DNA of 64,000 nt, from assembly GCA_033239125.1 (NCBI GenBank), contig BSWB01000004.1, positions 28,145,501 to 28,209,500 of the forward strand, written 5' to 3'. Within the stretch, counting starts at the first letter, position 1, and every line of letters starts with the position of its first letter. The notes under the pieces are model-generated. The model made no database searches, was not told the DNA's origin, and saw only the letters and a list, made by a program, of their open reading frames with translations. The DNA comes from Fagopyrum homotropicum (Eukaryota; Streptophyta; Magnoliopsida; Caryophyllales; Polygonaceae). The position numbers were made by a program, and so were the translations under genes. Below are positions 36,000 through 48,100 of this stretch, one piece after another.

Positions 36000-36270
36000 C
36001 AAATGGATTAATCTCTGATTTTCTGAACATTTATGGCCTTCTGTTTCACTTTCTTCCTAATACAATGGAACATAACATCAATATGTTTAGTTCTTTCATG
36101 ATACATGAGATCTTTAAAAATATGTAATGCACTTTGACTATTAGTGTTAATAAGAAGATTGTAAGATTTATTTTCAATCTCTTCTAGCATACCTTTAAGC
36201 CAAGTGGATTCTTTAGCAACTTCAGTTGCTGCCATATATTCGGCTTTTTTGAAAATAAGGCAACCATTGA
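36000..36270 (-). pseudogene. Copia RNase H fragment
   Basis: The reverse strand encodes YMAATEVAKESTWLKGMLEE, NTNSQSALHIFKD and HERTKHIDVMFHCIR. These match the copia RNase H C-terminal region (AEYMAATEAxKExxWL, DSQSAIxLAKN, HxRTKHIDVRYHFIR). The catalytic D before SQSA reads as N. About 85 codons are open, with no RT upstream. It may belong with the LTR-like remnant at 35660-35966. Confidence 0.8.
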
Positions 36271-37395
36271 ATGTTGATGTTCCTAAAACCTGCCTGCAAG
36301 TATGACGGGGGCAGTTGTATTATATTGAGTGTTGAACTCACATGTCTACGTCTGAACTTGATGTAACAATAGACAATTATGCTAAGTCAAAGAGGGAAAG
36401 GGAAGAGAAGGGTATGGAAATCAGTTTTGTGAAGATTTTGTTTTGCAAATAATAAGATGTATAAAGAGAGCAATGATGTTTTATAAAATATATAAAGGAA
36501 ACGATAAAAGGAAATATGAATTATCACTATAATGTATTAATAAATAACCATGTATATGAACATCATGAACATTGATCATAGAATATTGCATGTAACTATC
36601 AATTATAGCCTTCACCATAGACAAATAAAGTTCGTGTTAAACAAACTCGAAGGTGATTACACAGTCACAACAAATATAGGAAAAACTCCGGCCATAATTA
36701 CTTAGAAATCCAGAAAAGATCAAGAAAAATATACTTTGGTTAGCGTGGAACTAGAAAAGGTACAAAAACCGGAACATTCTATGATAATTAGAAATCCTCG
36801 AGGTTAAGGTGAAACGTTACTCCAACAACCAAGCTCTTTTCAATCGTTCCAACAAAACAAACACGGTTGGTAAGCCTACTATTTAAATCTAAAACCTTTT
36901 ATAAATGCCACTTCTTTCGAAGGTGAATAGAAGATAGAAATTCAACACAAAAAGAAGCAATTTCATAAGATCTCAATCCAAGAATTCATATATAAAATAA
37001 TAAATCAAAGCATTAGAGGAATCATTTAACCCTTAGATCAATAAAAAATTAACTAGACATAATGAAAATTAAAATAGAATTTGTAGAATGACATGAATGC
37101 ATGAATAAAGCTCACAAATTATTTGCTTCCAAAACAACGAGGCAAACCTTCAAACGAGAATTGAAATATACTTTAAGAAATAACGCGGATTCAGGATGAT
37201 GTAAAACCCCAAGGATGATATGTGTTTATATGTGGTTGGAATTCCGATCTATAAGGATACAAATAATCTCTAACCAAAAATAAAATCAAAAGATATGATT
37301 TTAGATAAATAGTGAAGGCGGGACGGCATAGAGATGACCACTAGACGATTTGAAGACAGGCATAAGACGGGCAAAGAAGCCGTCTGACATCCAAT
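36271..37395. other. Intergenic, no gene seen
   Basis: AT-rich spacer with only short fortuitous frames. No repeats or RNA gene recognised. Confidence 0.4.
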
Positions 37396-38382
37396 TTGGC
37401 ACCCCATAAATTAATTTGCAGAAGTCGTAACTCCGGACGGGATGGAGGCACTCAAGGCCGGGAATCCACATCAACCAGCCGTGAAATCAATACTCCCCTG
37501 AGTACCCGGATAACCGCAACCCCCACAACCCCTACACCTCCACCTCAGGGAATAAATAGTCCTTCAAATCCAAAAGTGATACTAGATCCCTTATATTTGA
37601 GAAGGGAACATGTCTACTCACTAACACAATATTAGAAAAGTCACCCATAGAAGAAAATGAACCAGATTTGACCCTAGAAATACAAGATCAATTTGGCCAA
37701 TCACTACTACTACACTTGAAGATCCTGCACCGGAGAATGAACCTGCAATCACTTATTCGTCAGGCCTAGAAATCGATTGTTATGCTGAGAGAGGTGTATC
37801 AATTGAGAAATCCGCGGAAGAAGAATGTGTTGAAGTATTTCAAACCCTAACCATTGCAAAGATTATTCATTCACCACTCCTCAAGAATGATTACCTAGTA
37901 AACCGGAAGAATCTGAGTTTCATTCCTCTAAAGAACGAAGATAACAAGAGGGAAAGTCTATTTTATACCAGATGTCTGATCCAAGGAAAGGTATGCAACA
38001 TGATCATTGATAGTGGAAGTTGTAGCAACCTAGTAAGTGTCAATGTTGTCCAAAAACTACAACTCGATACTATCAACCATCCACGACTTTACAAACTTGA
38101 ATGGATAAATGATTACAGGGAGCTAAAGATAATAAAATAGGCAAACATATCACTCAAAATAAGAGCTTATGAGGACACCATTTTATGTGGCATTGCTCCT
38201 ATGCAAGCATGTCATATTCTGTTAAGACGACCATGACAATACGATAGAGAGGTTGAGCACAAGGGACGAACCAATATGTATTGTTTTACCTTCAAAGGAA
38301 AAAACCTTGTGTTAAAACCGATGACGTCCGAAGAAGTAGCAGAGTACTATGAGAAAAAGAAGAATGGGAAAACCGCACAATA
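37396..38382 (+). pseudogene. Degenerate Ty3/gypsy gag-protease fragment
   Basis: A proline/threonine-rich gag-like frame (37396-37635) is followed by a broken frame. The latter reads KRESLFYTRCLIQGKVCNMI, IDSGSCSNLVSVNVVQKL, then the C-terminal FKGKNLVLKPMTSEEVAEYY. This is the aspartic protease and linker of plant gypsy polyproteins, with D-S-G intact but several stops downstream. No RT was found after it. Confidence 0.65.
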
Positions 38383-38386
38383 AGCC

Positions 38387-38743
38387 ATGGGACACGGACT
38401 TGTGGCAATATTGAGGATGCTTCATGGAAACCCAAGGTTGATTATGAATCTAGATGATGTACCACCCACTTGGAACCTTAACTACACAAAAGCCAATTGT
38501 CCACTCTTCAAATTTGTCTTCAAAGAATTCATGAAATTCACGCAAGACATGGGAATGTTGAGTGCTCTGATTGGGAATATAAGGCTAATTTATGATGTAT
38601 ATTGGGACATTCCTTGGGATCAAGTGACTACTCATTGTCATACACCGTGCACTCGGTTTAACTATGAGGGGTACCCTTGTAGTTCTATGTTTATTAGCAA
38701 CATTAAACTACTAACGTGCGGGCATCACTGGGCACCAGCTTGA
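38387..38743 (+). other. Open frame of unknown origin
   Basis: 118 codons (MGHGLVAILRMLHGNPRL and so on) directly after the gypsy protease relic, with TWNLNYTKANCPLFKF and FMKFTQDMGMLSALIG. I do not recognise it. Its position suggests a decayed stretch of the same element, and nothing marks it as a host gene. The region 38744-39134 beyond it holds no feature I can name. Confidence 0.25.
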
Positions 38744-39134
38744 GGAGGAATTCTTATCACTCCAAGATGAGAAATTTAAATCACAACACACTAATATCCT
38801 ATGCTAATGGAATGTGTGTACTTGTCTTCCATTTAGGTGCACTACCTCTCGGTAACTTGACAAGACGAGACTATTCAAGAAAGCTTAGATTCGAGGTCGA
38901 ATCCTTTCAAAGGAGGATGGGATGATGCTGGAGCATCCTCAGGAACACCATCAAGACCCAAGATCAACGCAAGATCAACTCAATAGCTAGAAGAGTTTGT
39001 GGGATAAAGAGCAACTAAAAAACAAGATCAAGAACGACGAGGCCTAAGACATACAAGGAAGAGGTGGACGTGCGTAGCACTCGTATCAAGTAGAACTCTA
39101 ACAAGCAAGTCCTTAATCCAAATAGTACATGTAG

Positions 39135-39344
39135 TTGCAAGTACGGCTGGCTGGTCAACGCCCCTCAACTCAAGCACTCGTGCCTAAGCTCCTCGGGCAT
39201 CAGCCGTACTACCACGTCTTCTGCCGCGACTTAGTCCCTAGATGGAACTTTGTAGGGGAGGAAGTGTTGGGGCCCGATACTACTATTGTTGGCTCGGAGC
39301 CCGATATTGTGGTGACCTCTGACCACTTCCCTGAATACCTGTAG
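39135..39344 (+). other. Short open frame, unrecognised
   Basis: 69 codons, GC-richer than the surroundings and ending in VGSEPDIVVTSDHFPEYL. It lies beside the minus-strand chromovirus gag remnant and may be part of retroelement non-coding or antisense sequence. No family recognised. Confidence 0.2.
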
Positions 39345-39357
39345 GGGAAGACTCTTG

Positions 39358-39726
39358 TTATGATGGAGCTCTGCCCTGACGGTAGAATGTAACTCGATGT
39401 CTTAGCTTGCCGTACCCCATGTCACTGGCGACATCTTGTAGTTCGGCAGGATGTATCCGAAACCACGCATCCGGCATCGGTTCCCTTGGCTTATTCCGAG
39501 CCTTGACAATCTCAACTACTCTCTTCGGTGCAGCTTGCACCGGAGGTACTCTTTGTGACACCTCAACAAATCTTGTAGGCACCGGGGGATCTAGAACTTG
39601 CCTTTCCCCTGTCCTATTTGCATCTGCTACCTGCTGTACATACTCTCTAAACTCGGTCGCTCCCATCGAGATACGACCTAAAATAACGAATTGCGCTCTC
39701 TGTGGCCCCAGTCTAGCAACAGTCTC
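39358..39726 (-). pseudogene. Chromovirus-like gag remnant, left part (split by the Athila-type element)
   Basis: It reads ISMGATEFREYVQQV, PREPMPDAWFRIHPAEL and then RHRVTFYRQGRAPS. The first segments align with the gag at 61071-62297 (SMGGPEFKEYLRHF, GPRPVAWLKAFHQQ). The last matches the end of that gag's second zinc knuckle (HRATFCRQGKAPS). The roughly 200 residues between are gone, so an internal deletion preceded or accompanied decay. The gag continues at 51150-51270 on the far side of the 11.4-kb insertion, as the GTCTC target-site duplication shows. Confidence 0.75.
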
Positions 39727-41488
39727 TGTTCGCTCCAAACGGTGTGTGCAAGCTTTAAATTTATAACCCTAGACTTAAACTTAAAACAAGGATGCGAACC
39801 CGCAGTGTACGGGTCAATCGTAGTAAAAGCAAGAAAATTTCAGGGGTCGATCACAGGGACTCGGTGAAACAAAGTCAATATGGTGTGCTTATGTCAATAC
39901 TAACCACAAGAGCGATTAACACAATCAAAGATGAATAAGAAGTCAATAAAGCAAACATGCAATTCTAGGGATTAAAGCATCTAGTTGTGGTTCCAACTCA
40001 AGATCTATAGATAAGCGGACAAAGCTGAGATTTTTGCGTGGGGAAGGTGTTACTAAAGTGGAATAGATCACCGGGTAAGTCTCACTACCCACTAATCCAA
40101 AACCGTAACTCCTATTACCGGGTAAGTCTCTAGGAATCAAGATAAAGAACTATTACCTCAAACTAACACACCATCTAAGGGAATAGAATCAACCTTTACC
40201 GGGTAAGTCTCAGGCTAACTCACAAAGATGGGATGGAAGCACACTCAAACCCCAATAAAGGATGAACCTTTATTACCTACACTTATGATCGTTGGTACAC
40301 AAACTAAGGAATTACCGGGTAAGTCTCATCCTAAGCTTGCTTTGAACCAGGAAAGGTGTAATAAGAATAGGATTTGGCAAACTCTAACACTTAACTCTCA
40401 GTTATGGATCAGATAAGTCACCTCGGTCAGCCAGTTTCCACCCCGGCCGAGATGTTCATCGACTGAACGAGATGCTTAGGGTTAAGGTTAAAGACTCGAA
40501 CTTTCAGGATCCTACTGGAATCTAAGATTATCCTATCATTGTTTTTCCCACAACCTTCAGCCAATCACCCTAGAATCACACAAGGAAATTAGCCACTCAT
40601 CATCATGAAAGTATTAATCAAATATATGGGAAGAAGGTGAATATTTGAACAAAGAAGAATTTAATGAAAAGACTTCAATAACTGAATCAAATATCACAAC
40701 AAAGCGTTCCTTGGATAGCAATCCAACAAGCAAGACAACAAGGAAGGGAATCTAAGATAATCTTACAAAAACCCTTCAAAAGCTATAAAAGCTACAATCT
40801 TCAATCTTCCTTCAACCTTCAACAAGGTTCTTCGAATCTCCCCCAAACTGGAGTGCGGCTACTGCAGGAAGTATGCGGATCTCAGCGGGGTATGCGATGT
40901 CGTATGCGAGATCGTATGCGAGATGATGGATTTGTGAAAATCCAACCCTTTTTATAGGAAAATAACCCTCCAAAGATAAGATATCTTAGAAAGATCTCTT
41001 CCCATAAAAATAGGTAAAATATATGATTCTGCATATCTCTTTCCTTTCAGGAGCCAAGCCCAAAAATATAAGATCTCTTTCCAATTTTAAAAGATCTCAG
41101 CCAAGAATAAAATATTCTCGCCGCGTCCTAGGTATTCGCCTCGGTCGAGTCGGCGTCTCTGGATCACCTCGGTCGAGGTGAATCTCTGGTCAATCGAGGT
41201 GAGTCACAACTGAATGCGAAATCTCTCAAAACTGGTCCAAAGTAAATCTTTAATCCATGGCTATGCTTCCTGGATGTAGCTCTAAATGACTCATGACTCC
41301 TTTTGCTCCTTTTTGATGCAAAACGTACCAAATTACCTGCAATTACAACAAACTAGGTGTAGACCTCGATTCTCGCAAAGGTAGATGAAATGGTGGTAAA
41401 ATCACATAATGTACATACCAACATGCAGATTATGAAAGATAAAACGTCCAAACAAACCCCAAAATATAGACTATAATTCATGCTATCA
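39727..41488 (-). repeat. 3' LTR of the complete Athila-type element
   Basis: 1762 bp. It carries four ACCGGGTAAGTCTC motifs on the + strand (40070, 40117, 40198, 40314). It also carries GTATGCGA-type repeats at 40871-40925 and the palindrome CACCTCGGTCGAGGTG at 41165-41180. Confidence 0.95.
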
Positions 41489-42954
41489 AAATACCCCATA
41501 CTTAGCCCTTGCTTGTCCCCAAGCAAGTTCCTCATATAAAAGATAAGATAGAATGGATTATAAGTCAAGAAAATCAATGAAAAAGTCTTCAAAAAGCATT
41601 TTATGGTGTGCAACTACCATAGATCACTCTAAGAGAGTACTTCCTGGAATTAAAAACTCAATATGCTCAAAATATTTTATAAATATAGGAAAGTTGTTCA
41701 TCTTTGCATAAAATCATAGAATGCATAATAAGTCATAATTATCAAAATTAATCATGTATAATCCGATTTAAACCACTAAGTCAATCAACAAGCTCAAGGT
41801 CTCAAGGGCTTCCCAAAAGAAAGGTCAAGAAACGTGTAGGGTAGGGATGTATGTAAGGTAATGTGGTGCTAGAATCCGGGAAAAGGATGAACTTCACTTT
41901 CACTTTGACTTGCAACACCTTCCACCAATAAGCTTCGCTTATCTCACACTTTTTCTTTTTACTTTACTTTTTGGGATGCATGGACAGAGGTGCACAATAA
42001 CCGAAGCCTGGGAGATTAGCAATCATCAATTTCTTGAGATGCATCAAACCCTTGATGCACATACCATGACCCGTTAGGAATATCGCTCAATCCGATTTTG
42101 GCAAGACATAAACACCCGGCTATGTGAATGGTGCCGAGTTACTCATCTTCATGATTGACTTCCCCAAACCTATTATTGCTTTCTAACACTTTCACTTCCA
42201 GCCACTTCTCAACTTTAACTCCACTTGCTTTCACCACTTCGTTTGCTTCCAAATTCCCGGATAGGTAAAGGGAGGCAAAATGTATATGAGGGGCTAAGCA
42301 TGATCAAGAAGAAGAAGAAGAAGAAGAAGAGAATGAATTGCCTTGGTCTTTCCAAGAAGAAAGTGAGAGAACTTAACCTGCGGTGTCAACCTTCAAATTC
42401 AACATAATTTGGATAAAAACAAAGTATTAAACATGCCAATAATTTCAAACAAAGCATTTAGCAACTTAAACATATTATAAAACCTTTCAAACACATAAAG
42501 AATTTAAAACCAGTCAGTAAACAAGATCTTCACTGAGATCATATCCAGATAAGTAACACAAAAAATCGTTTCGAAAACTCTTATTAACCCACCTCGGTCG
42601 AGGTGTTCTTGGTTCAACCGAGGTGAAATGCCTCGTTTGGCCAGAATCTCCCCGGTCGAGGTCAAAATTTTTTTTTTTTTCGGTTTCGACGTTTTTCTCA
42701 ATCAAATAACCTGTAGGTATGCATGTAATATCAGATAATCATATAAAGGCAACTGAAGCATAAATATGAAAATATCCGATGAAATATAATACATCAAGTA
42801 GTCAAATACATCAAAAGGTAGTCAAATAATACAAACACCCCATACTTGGGACACACTGTCCCAGTGGGTCAAATAAAAAGTCTAGAGACAAGAGTACTCA
42901 CCGGATAAAAGGCTGAACTGCATAAAAATAGAATAAAGAAAATCTTGCAGCTCC
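41489..42954 (-). other. Athila-type 3' untranslated region and polypurine tract
   Basis: On the minus strand, AAGTATGGGGTATTTT just before the 3' LTR is the likely polypurine tract. A similar AAGTATGGGGTG occurs at about 42837-42850. An (AAG)n tract lies at 42306-42332 and a CACCTCGGTCGAGGTG palindrome at 42590-42605. No coding sequence recognised. Confidence 0.6.
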
Positions 42955-43773
42955 TCAATAATCCTGATCCGGTGGTGGTGGTGGTGGCGCATACGGATAC
43001 TGAGCCGGGTCGAACGGATAGCCCATAGTCTGCTGGAACTGTAGCTCCATCATCCTGCGCTGATAGTGCTGCTCCTCTAACATCTGATGAGTCCAGCGGT
43101 CAATGTGTCGGTCCTGGGCAGCAAATCTCTCATGCATGTCCACAGTAAGGGCAGCATAAGAGTCTATCATCTGATCTGTCAGGTCGTCGATCCGGCGATG
43201 AACCTCAGAATCTCTATGGCGGCATGTCCGACGCCTAGCAGATCTAGCAGGAGGTGCAGCAGGTGCTGGCTCAGTATCCTCCTCATCATCCAAGTCGATG
43301 ATCGGTGGCGCGCTCGTCCTTGCAGTATCTGTCCCTGTATCCATCGGGACACCATCCTCTCTCTCATCCAACGTCTCCTCGTCGTCGTCATCCTCCTCCT
43401 CCTCAGCAGGGGCAGCTGCTGCCTCTCTGTGATCCTCCATCAGTGGAGCCCATGCTGTCTGCCAATAGTGCGGATCAAAGATTGTGAACTGAGCAGACCA
43501 GCGGATCCCTTGAGGTGCAGTCCGCTCCCAAGGCATGGCGACGTATGGAGTGGTCAAACCACGGGGAACCAGAATCCTCCGTGTGATCATCTCCTGTAAT
43601 CCCAACGGCTTCGGAGCCGCCGCCATCGTGCAAACACTGAGGTCCATCCCGTGGTAGGTAGCGATATGGGTGACTAGACCTCCGCAGCAAATGTCTCCCT
43701 TCGCCTTGGCCTTGATCCTGTGCAGATCCTCTGCCAGGAGCAAGCCAAAGTCTGGGAAACCTCCTGTGACCAT
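42955..43773 (-). pseudogene. Athila ORF after pol, C-terminal half
   Basis: 272 codons in the same frame as the 43777-44391 ORF, separated only by a TAA at 43777-43779 and one codon. The N-terminal 90 residues continue a globular domain (GGLVTHIATYHGMDL, LVPRGLTTPYVAMPWER). Then come a strongly acidic stretch (EEEEDDDDEETLDERED), a Pro/Ala-rich basic patch, a predicted coiled coil (DLTDQMIDSYAAL, HQMLEEQHYQRRMMEL) and a poly-Pro end. No clear membrane segment is seen. Position and features match the ATHILA ORF-1-like/env-position gene of this lineage, whose function is unknown. Confidence 0.6.
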
Positions 43774-43776
43774 GCA

Positions 43777-44391
43777 TTAGAGGCTGAAGAGCTCGCCCTG
43801 TCTGATCTTCTGGGGCGTCTCAGTACGCGCCAGAAGTGTCTCGCTGAAAATCCTGTGGGCTAGTCTGAAGACCGGGTGGAAGATGACCTTCTCCCTGGAA
43901 TCTCCAGGGCGCCATCTGTCTGCATGCTCAGTAATATGGGCAATCTGCCCCCAGAACTCCCTAGCTACGGATCGGGAGGGGAAATCAGTGGCGGTGGGCT
44001 CAGGGAAACCAAAAATCTCTCTCCATATCTCTATAGGAACTATGAAGTTCCGGTTCATCAACCGGTACTTCACAGACCGGTCTGTGGGGAGGTAGGAGAA
44101 GGAGCTAACAAACTCCAAGGTCGGCTCCAAGTAAGCTAGGGCTCGGATCTCAGTAAACTGATCCAGCCCGACAGTAGCAATCATCCTCCTAAGGTCAGCA
44201 TCTAACCCTAGGCAATCAAAAGCCGACACGTCCAAAAATCGTGGTGCGATAACTGGACGGCTAGCTATCCGCTCATAGTCTACCCGGCATCTCTCGTGGA
44301 TAACCGGGCGGTAAGGACGGGAAGAAGAAGAAGAAGGGGAGGGTGAGGATCTGTCTCTAAGGGCTAAGCGACGATCTGAACTCATTTTCAC
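43777..44391 (-). CDS. Athila ORF after pol, N-terminal half (ATHILA ORF-1-like)
   Basis: 204 codons. A Ser/Arg-rich start leads to a domain with LEPTLEFVSSFSYL, VKYRLMNRNFIVPIEIWREI, FGFPEP and AREFWGQIA. This pattern (TLEFLxSF, hydrophobic FRLxxxxxxxxxxxFGxxFGF) is typical of the ATHILA ORF-1 family found downstream of pol. The stop TAA at 43777-43779 may be the true end or a nonsense mutation splitting a 478-codon frame. The latter is more likely because the frame stays open for 272 codons beyond it. Confidence 0.6.
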   Translation of the reverse strand: MKMSSDRRLALRDRSSPSPSSSSSRPYRPVIHERCRVDYERIASRPVIAPRFLDVSAFDCLGLDADLRRMIATVGLDQFTEIRALAYLEPTLEFVSSFSYLPTDRSVKYRLMNRNFIVPIEIWREIFGFPEPTATDFPSRSVAREFWGQIAHITEHADRWRPGDSREKVIFHPVFRLAHRIFSETLLARTETPQKIRQGELFSL

Positions 44392-45158
44392 TCAACTCTG
44401 TCAGACCACCTCGGTCACTGACAAGCCTCAAGAACACCTCGGTCGAGATGCAGTTCGACTGGACCGAGGCGCAGCAGTTACGATTCCAATTCTCAGAAAT
44501 TCAGTTCTTTTCCCCCCAAAATCACTACAATTGCTTCCTAAGGGGCACTTATGCCTTTTCTCAGCAGAATCAGGGGCAACCAAAGCCCAAATCGAAGCGA
44601 ATGAACGAGTTAGGGTTTCGACTTGTTTTACCTCGTTTCGGTCGATTCGTTCGATTTTCTTGTAGATCTGTTGTTGCAATCGGTTCCTCGACCCTTCAAT
44701 CACAGTTTAGAAGCAGAAATCTTCGAAAACGAGCGAGATTTGAGAGAGAGCGAAGTGGACTGTCGCCGCGGTCGAGGTGGGTAAAAAAAAGTGAAAAATA
44801 AAATTTTCCCCCTTTTATACTGTTCCTGGATCTGCTGTCACCTCGGTCGAGATGGTCTCGACTGGACCGAGGTGGTACGGACCGAGGTGGTTCTCTCGGT
44901 TGCTCAAGAATCAACTCGGTCGAGGTTCTCTGACAGTAACCGAGGTGCTTCTATCTTCTCAGAATCTCGAACTTCCGTCCTTCCAGTTGTGCTCCTTCCT
45001 TAGATATTCCCTGTTGTCTGTCCAGAACGCCAAAAACAAAGCAAAGCAAAAACAAAAACTATCTAAGCTAGACTAGAAAACGGGAAAAGAAAGAAATACC
45101 TTGGGTTGCCTCCCAAGAAGCGCTTGATTTAAGGTCGCTAGCTGGACCATGATGCGTC
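44392..45158 (-). other. Spacer between integrase and the downstream ORF
   Basis: Non-coding, and the densest zone of the palindromic CCTCGGTCGAGG word. Full or partial copies lie at about 44407, 44435-44450, 44455, 44764, 44839-44854, 44860-44895 and 44910-44950, often as pairs in opposite orientation (GGTCGAGAT .. GGACCGAGGTGG). Confidence 0.6.
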
Positions 45159-48100
45159 TCAAATGAGGTATATTGGTGCAACCTCCTCAACCGGCGTTTC
45201 CGGTTGGTATTTCTTAAGTCTATGACCGTTGACCTTGAAGCTTCCGCTAGTTTCGCCCCATATCTCAACTGCACCATGAGGGAAAACATGTTTCACAACG
45301 TAAGGCCCGGTCCATCTAGATTTCAACTTACCTAGAAAAAGGCGGAGGCGGGAGTTGAAGAGTAGAACTAAGTCTCCTTCGTTAAGCTCCTTTGGGACGA
45401 TACGCTTGTCATGCCATCTCTTCGTCCTTTCCTTGTAGATTTTGGCATTCTCATAAGCGTTCAAACGCAGCTCCTCCAACTCGTTGAGTTCCAATAGTCG
45501 CTTCTCACCAGCCTCTTTGATGTCGAAATTCAACCATTTGATCGCCCAATATGCCTTGTGTTCCAATTCAACGGGCAAATGGCAAGACTTCCCATATACT
45601 AAATTATAAGGAGTGGTACCTATGGGAGTCTTGAATGCGGTCCTGTACGCCCAAAGAGCATCGTCCAACTTCATGGACCAATCCTTCCTCGTTCTAGAGA
45701 CGGTCTTCTCCAAAATTGCCTTGATTTCTCTATTCGAGATCTCGACCTGTCCACTAGTTTGAGGGTGATAAGCAGTTGATACCTTGTGAGTTACCCCATA
45801 CTTCGATAGAAGTGTTTTGAACTTCCGGTTGATGAAATGCATTCCTCCATCGCTAATGATGATGCGTGGAGTTCCAAATCGTGGAAAGATAGTTCTATTC
45901 AAGAACTTCACAACCACTTTGGCGTCGTTAGTGGGAGAAGCAATGGCTTCAACCCATCTAGAGACGTAATCAACTGCAAGGAGAATGTAGAGGTTTCCTC
46001 CGGAGGATGGGAAAGGTCCCATGAAGTCAATCCCCCATACATCAAAGATTTCCACTTCTTGGATGTTATTAAGTGGCATCTCGTTCCTCCTTGATAAGTT
46101 CCCTGTTCTTTGGCATGCATCACAAGAGACAACAAAAGATTGCACATCCTTAAATAATGTAGGCCAAAAGAAACCGGAACGCAATACCTTAGCGCATGTT
46201 TTATCGGTGCTAGCATGCCCCCCACAAGGAAGTGAATGACAATGCCTTATGACGCTATTAACTTCATCCTCCGGAACGCACCTTCGAAGCATCCCATCCG
46301 GTCCGCGCTTGAATAGCAATGGCTCGTCCCAGTAGTAATGTCGTACTTCCTTGAAGAATCTTTTCTTTTGAGAGTACGTCAATCCGGGCGGTATCTCCTG
46401 GCAAACAAGATAGTTCACAATATCAGCGTACCAAGGACCTTTATTATCAGAAAGTTTGTGGATGGAATGCTCCACCAACAGTGGATGAATATCAGAGGAG
46501 GGAGTAAGAAATTTGTTATTCTCAGTAATCTCAGTTGACATCATCTCGCCATCGACCTCGGTCGAGGCGCATAAGCGTTGACCGAGATGTTCTTCGGTCG
46601 CCTCGCTCAGTCCAGAAAGTGCCTCGGTCGAGGTACTGCTACTGGATCCGAGACTGGACATCTTCTTCTCCTGGATTAGCTTCTCAGTTGTAGCTCCTGG
46701 ATCCTCTTCCAGTGCCTTCAAGCTCCGTATATCTGCATCACAAGAAGCATCTATACCTTCCTCCATTAAACTGAAGCTAATAACTCTTTCGAGTGGGTCG
46801 TTAATAAGGATAGAGCTCACCAATTCTCTTGATTCTTCTTCATCGTAGATGTTGAAGATATCATCAGTTAGTTGCTCCCCTTTCATGGCTGCAAGTAGCG
46901 CGAACTCCACCTCATCGCCACCAACGTTGAATTTCAACTTGGCATTCTTGCAATCCACGTTGCAACCCGAAGTTGCTAGAAATGGTCTCCCGAGAATAAT
47001 AGGAACAGGATAATCTGCGGGAATGTCAAGTACAACAAAATCTATGGGAAGATAGAAGTTACCTAACTTGACCGGGACGTCCTCCAAAATGCCCACGGGA
47101 TGGGTAATGGAGCGATCCGCCATGTAAAGTCGAATCTTGACCGGCTTGGGCTCTCCAAGACCGATCTTCGTGCATAGCTCCAGCGGGATGATACTCACGC
47201 TGGCTCCTAGATCACAAAGGGCTTCACAAGTGACATCCCCAACTTGAATGGGAATACAAAATGAGCCGGGATCTCTCAACTTAGGTGGCATCTTTTCCTT
47301 CATGATTTTGATAAGCTCCGAAGATTTAGATGTCATCCTAACTTCACCAACATCCTCCAGCTTCCTCTTCCTTGATAAAATTTCTTTTAAGAACTTCCCA
47401 TAGGCGGGCATACCTAAAATAGCATCAAGGAAAGGAATATTAATATGTAGCTTATTCATCAAGTCAAGAAACTTACCAAAGTGCTTGTCTAGATGTGCTC
47501 TGGCTCTGGACTGAGGGAATGGAAGTGGTGGTTTGTATGCAGGAGGTGGAACATAAGTTTCTGTCGTCCCTCCTGCTTTCTGTTGCTCCGCCTCGGTTGG
47601 CATCTCGGTCGAGGTGTTCTTCGACTGGATCTGGACCGAGGTGGTCTGCGTTGAGCGAGGTACTGGATCTGCAGTTTTGAGTCCACTCCTCGTCGTTATG
47701 GCCATGCATTGGCCCTTAGGGTTAGTTTCCGTCTTTGCTGGGAGCTTCCCTGGATCTCTTGGCGCTTCATTCGCCTTATTAGCAAGTTGTTGTTCGAAGG
47801 ACTTTTGGGCCCTCGAAAATGAAGTCATAGAATTCTCCATAGCGCTAAGCTTGATCAAGATTGCTTCCAGAACTGCGTCTTTCTTTTCTGGCTGAGACGA
47901 ACTTGATCCTTGCCCTTGGCTTTTCAATGGAGTAGAAGAAGAAGAAGGGGAAGAGAGGAAAGGGTTAGAGGAATCATTAGAGTTGGAGTTTGAATGATTG
48001 TTACCGTAGTTTTGGTTATTCGCCCTCCAGTTGTTGCTGTTGGATCCTCTATTGTTGTTGTTGTAGTTGTTGTTTCGGGGACCGTTGTTGTTGTTACGGT

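Noticed and set aside
40070..40328. Regularly repeated ACCGGGTAAGTCTC units, superficially like a CRISPR array
   Set aside because: Only four copies with unequal spacing, located in an LTR of a plant retrotransposon and repeated in its partner LTR.
43087..43599. 170-codon + strand frame
   Set aside because: Antisense of the downstream Athila ORF; its composition follows from the acidic and Pro-rich codons of the sense strand.
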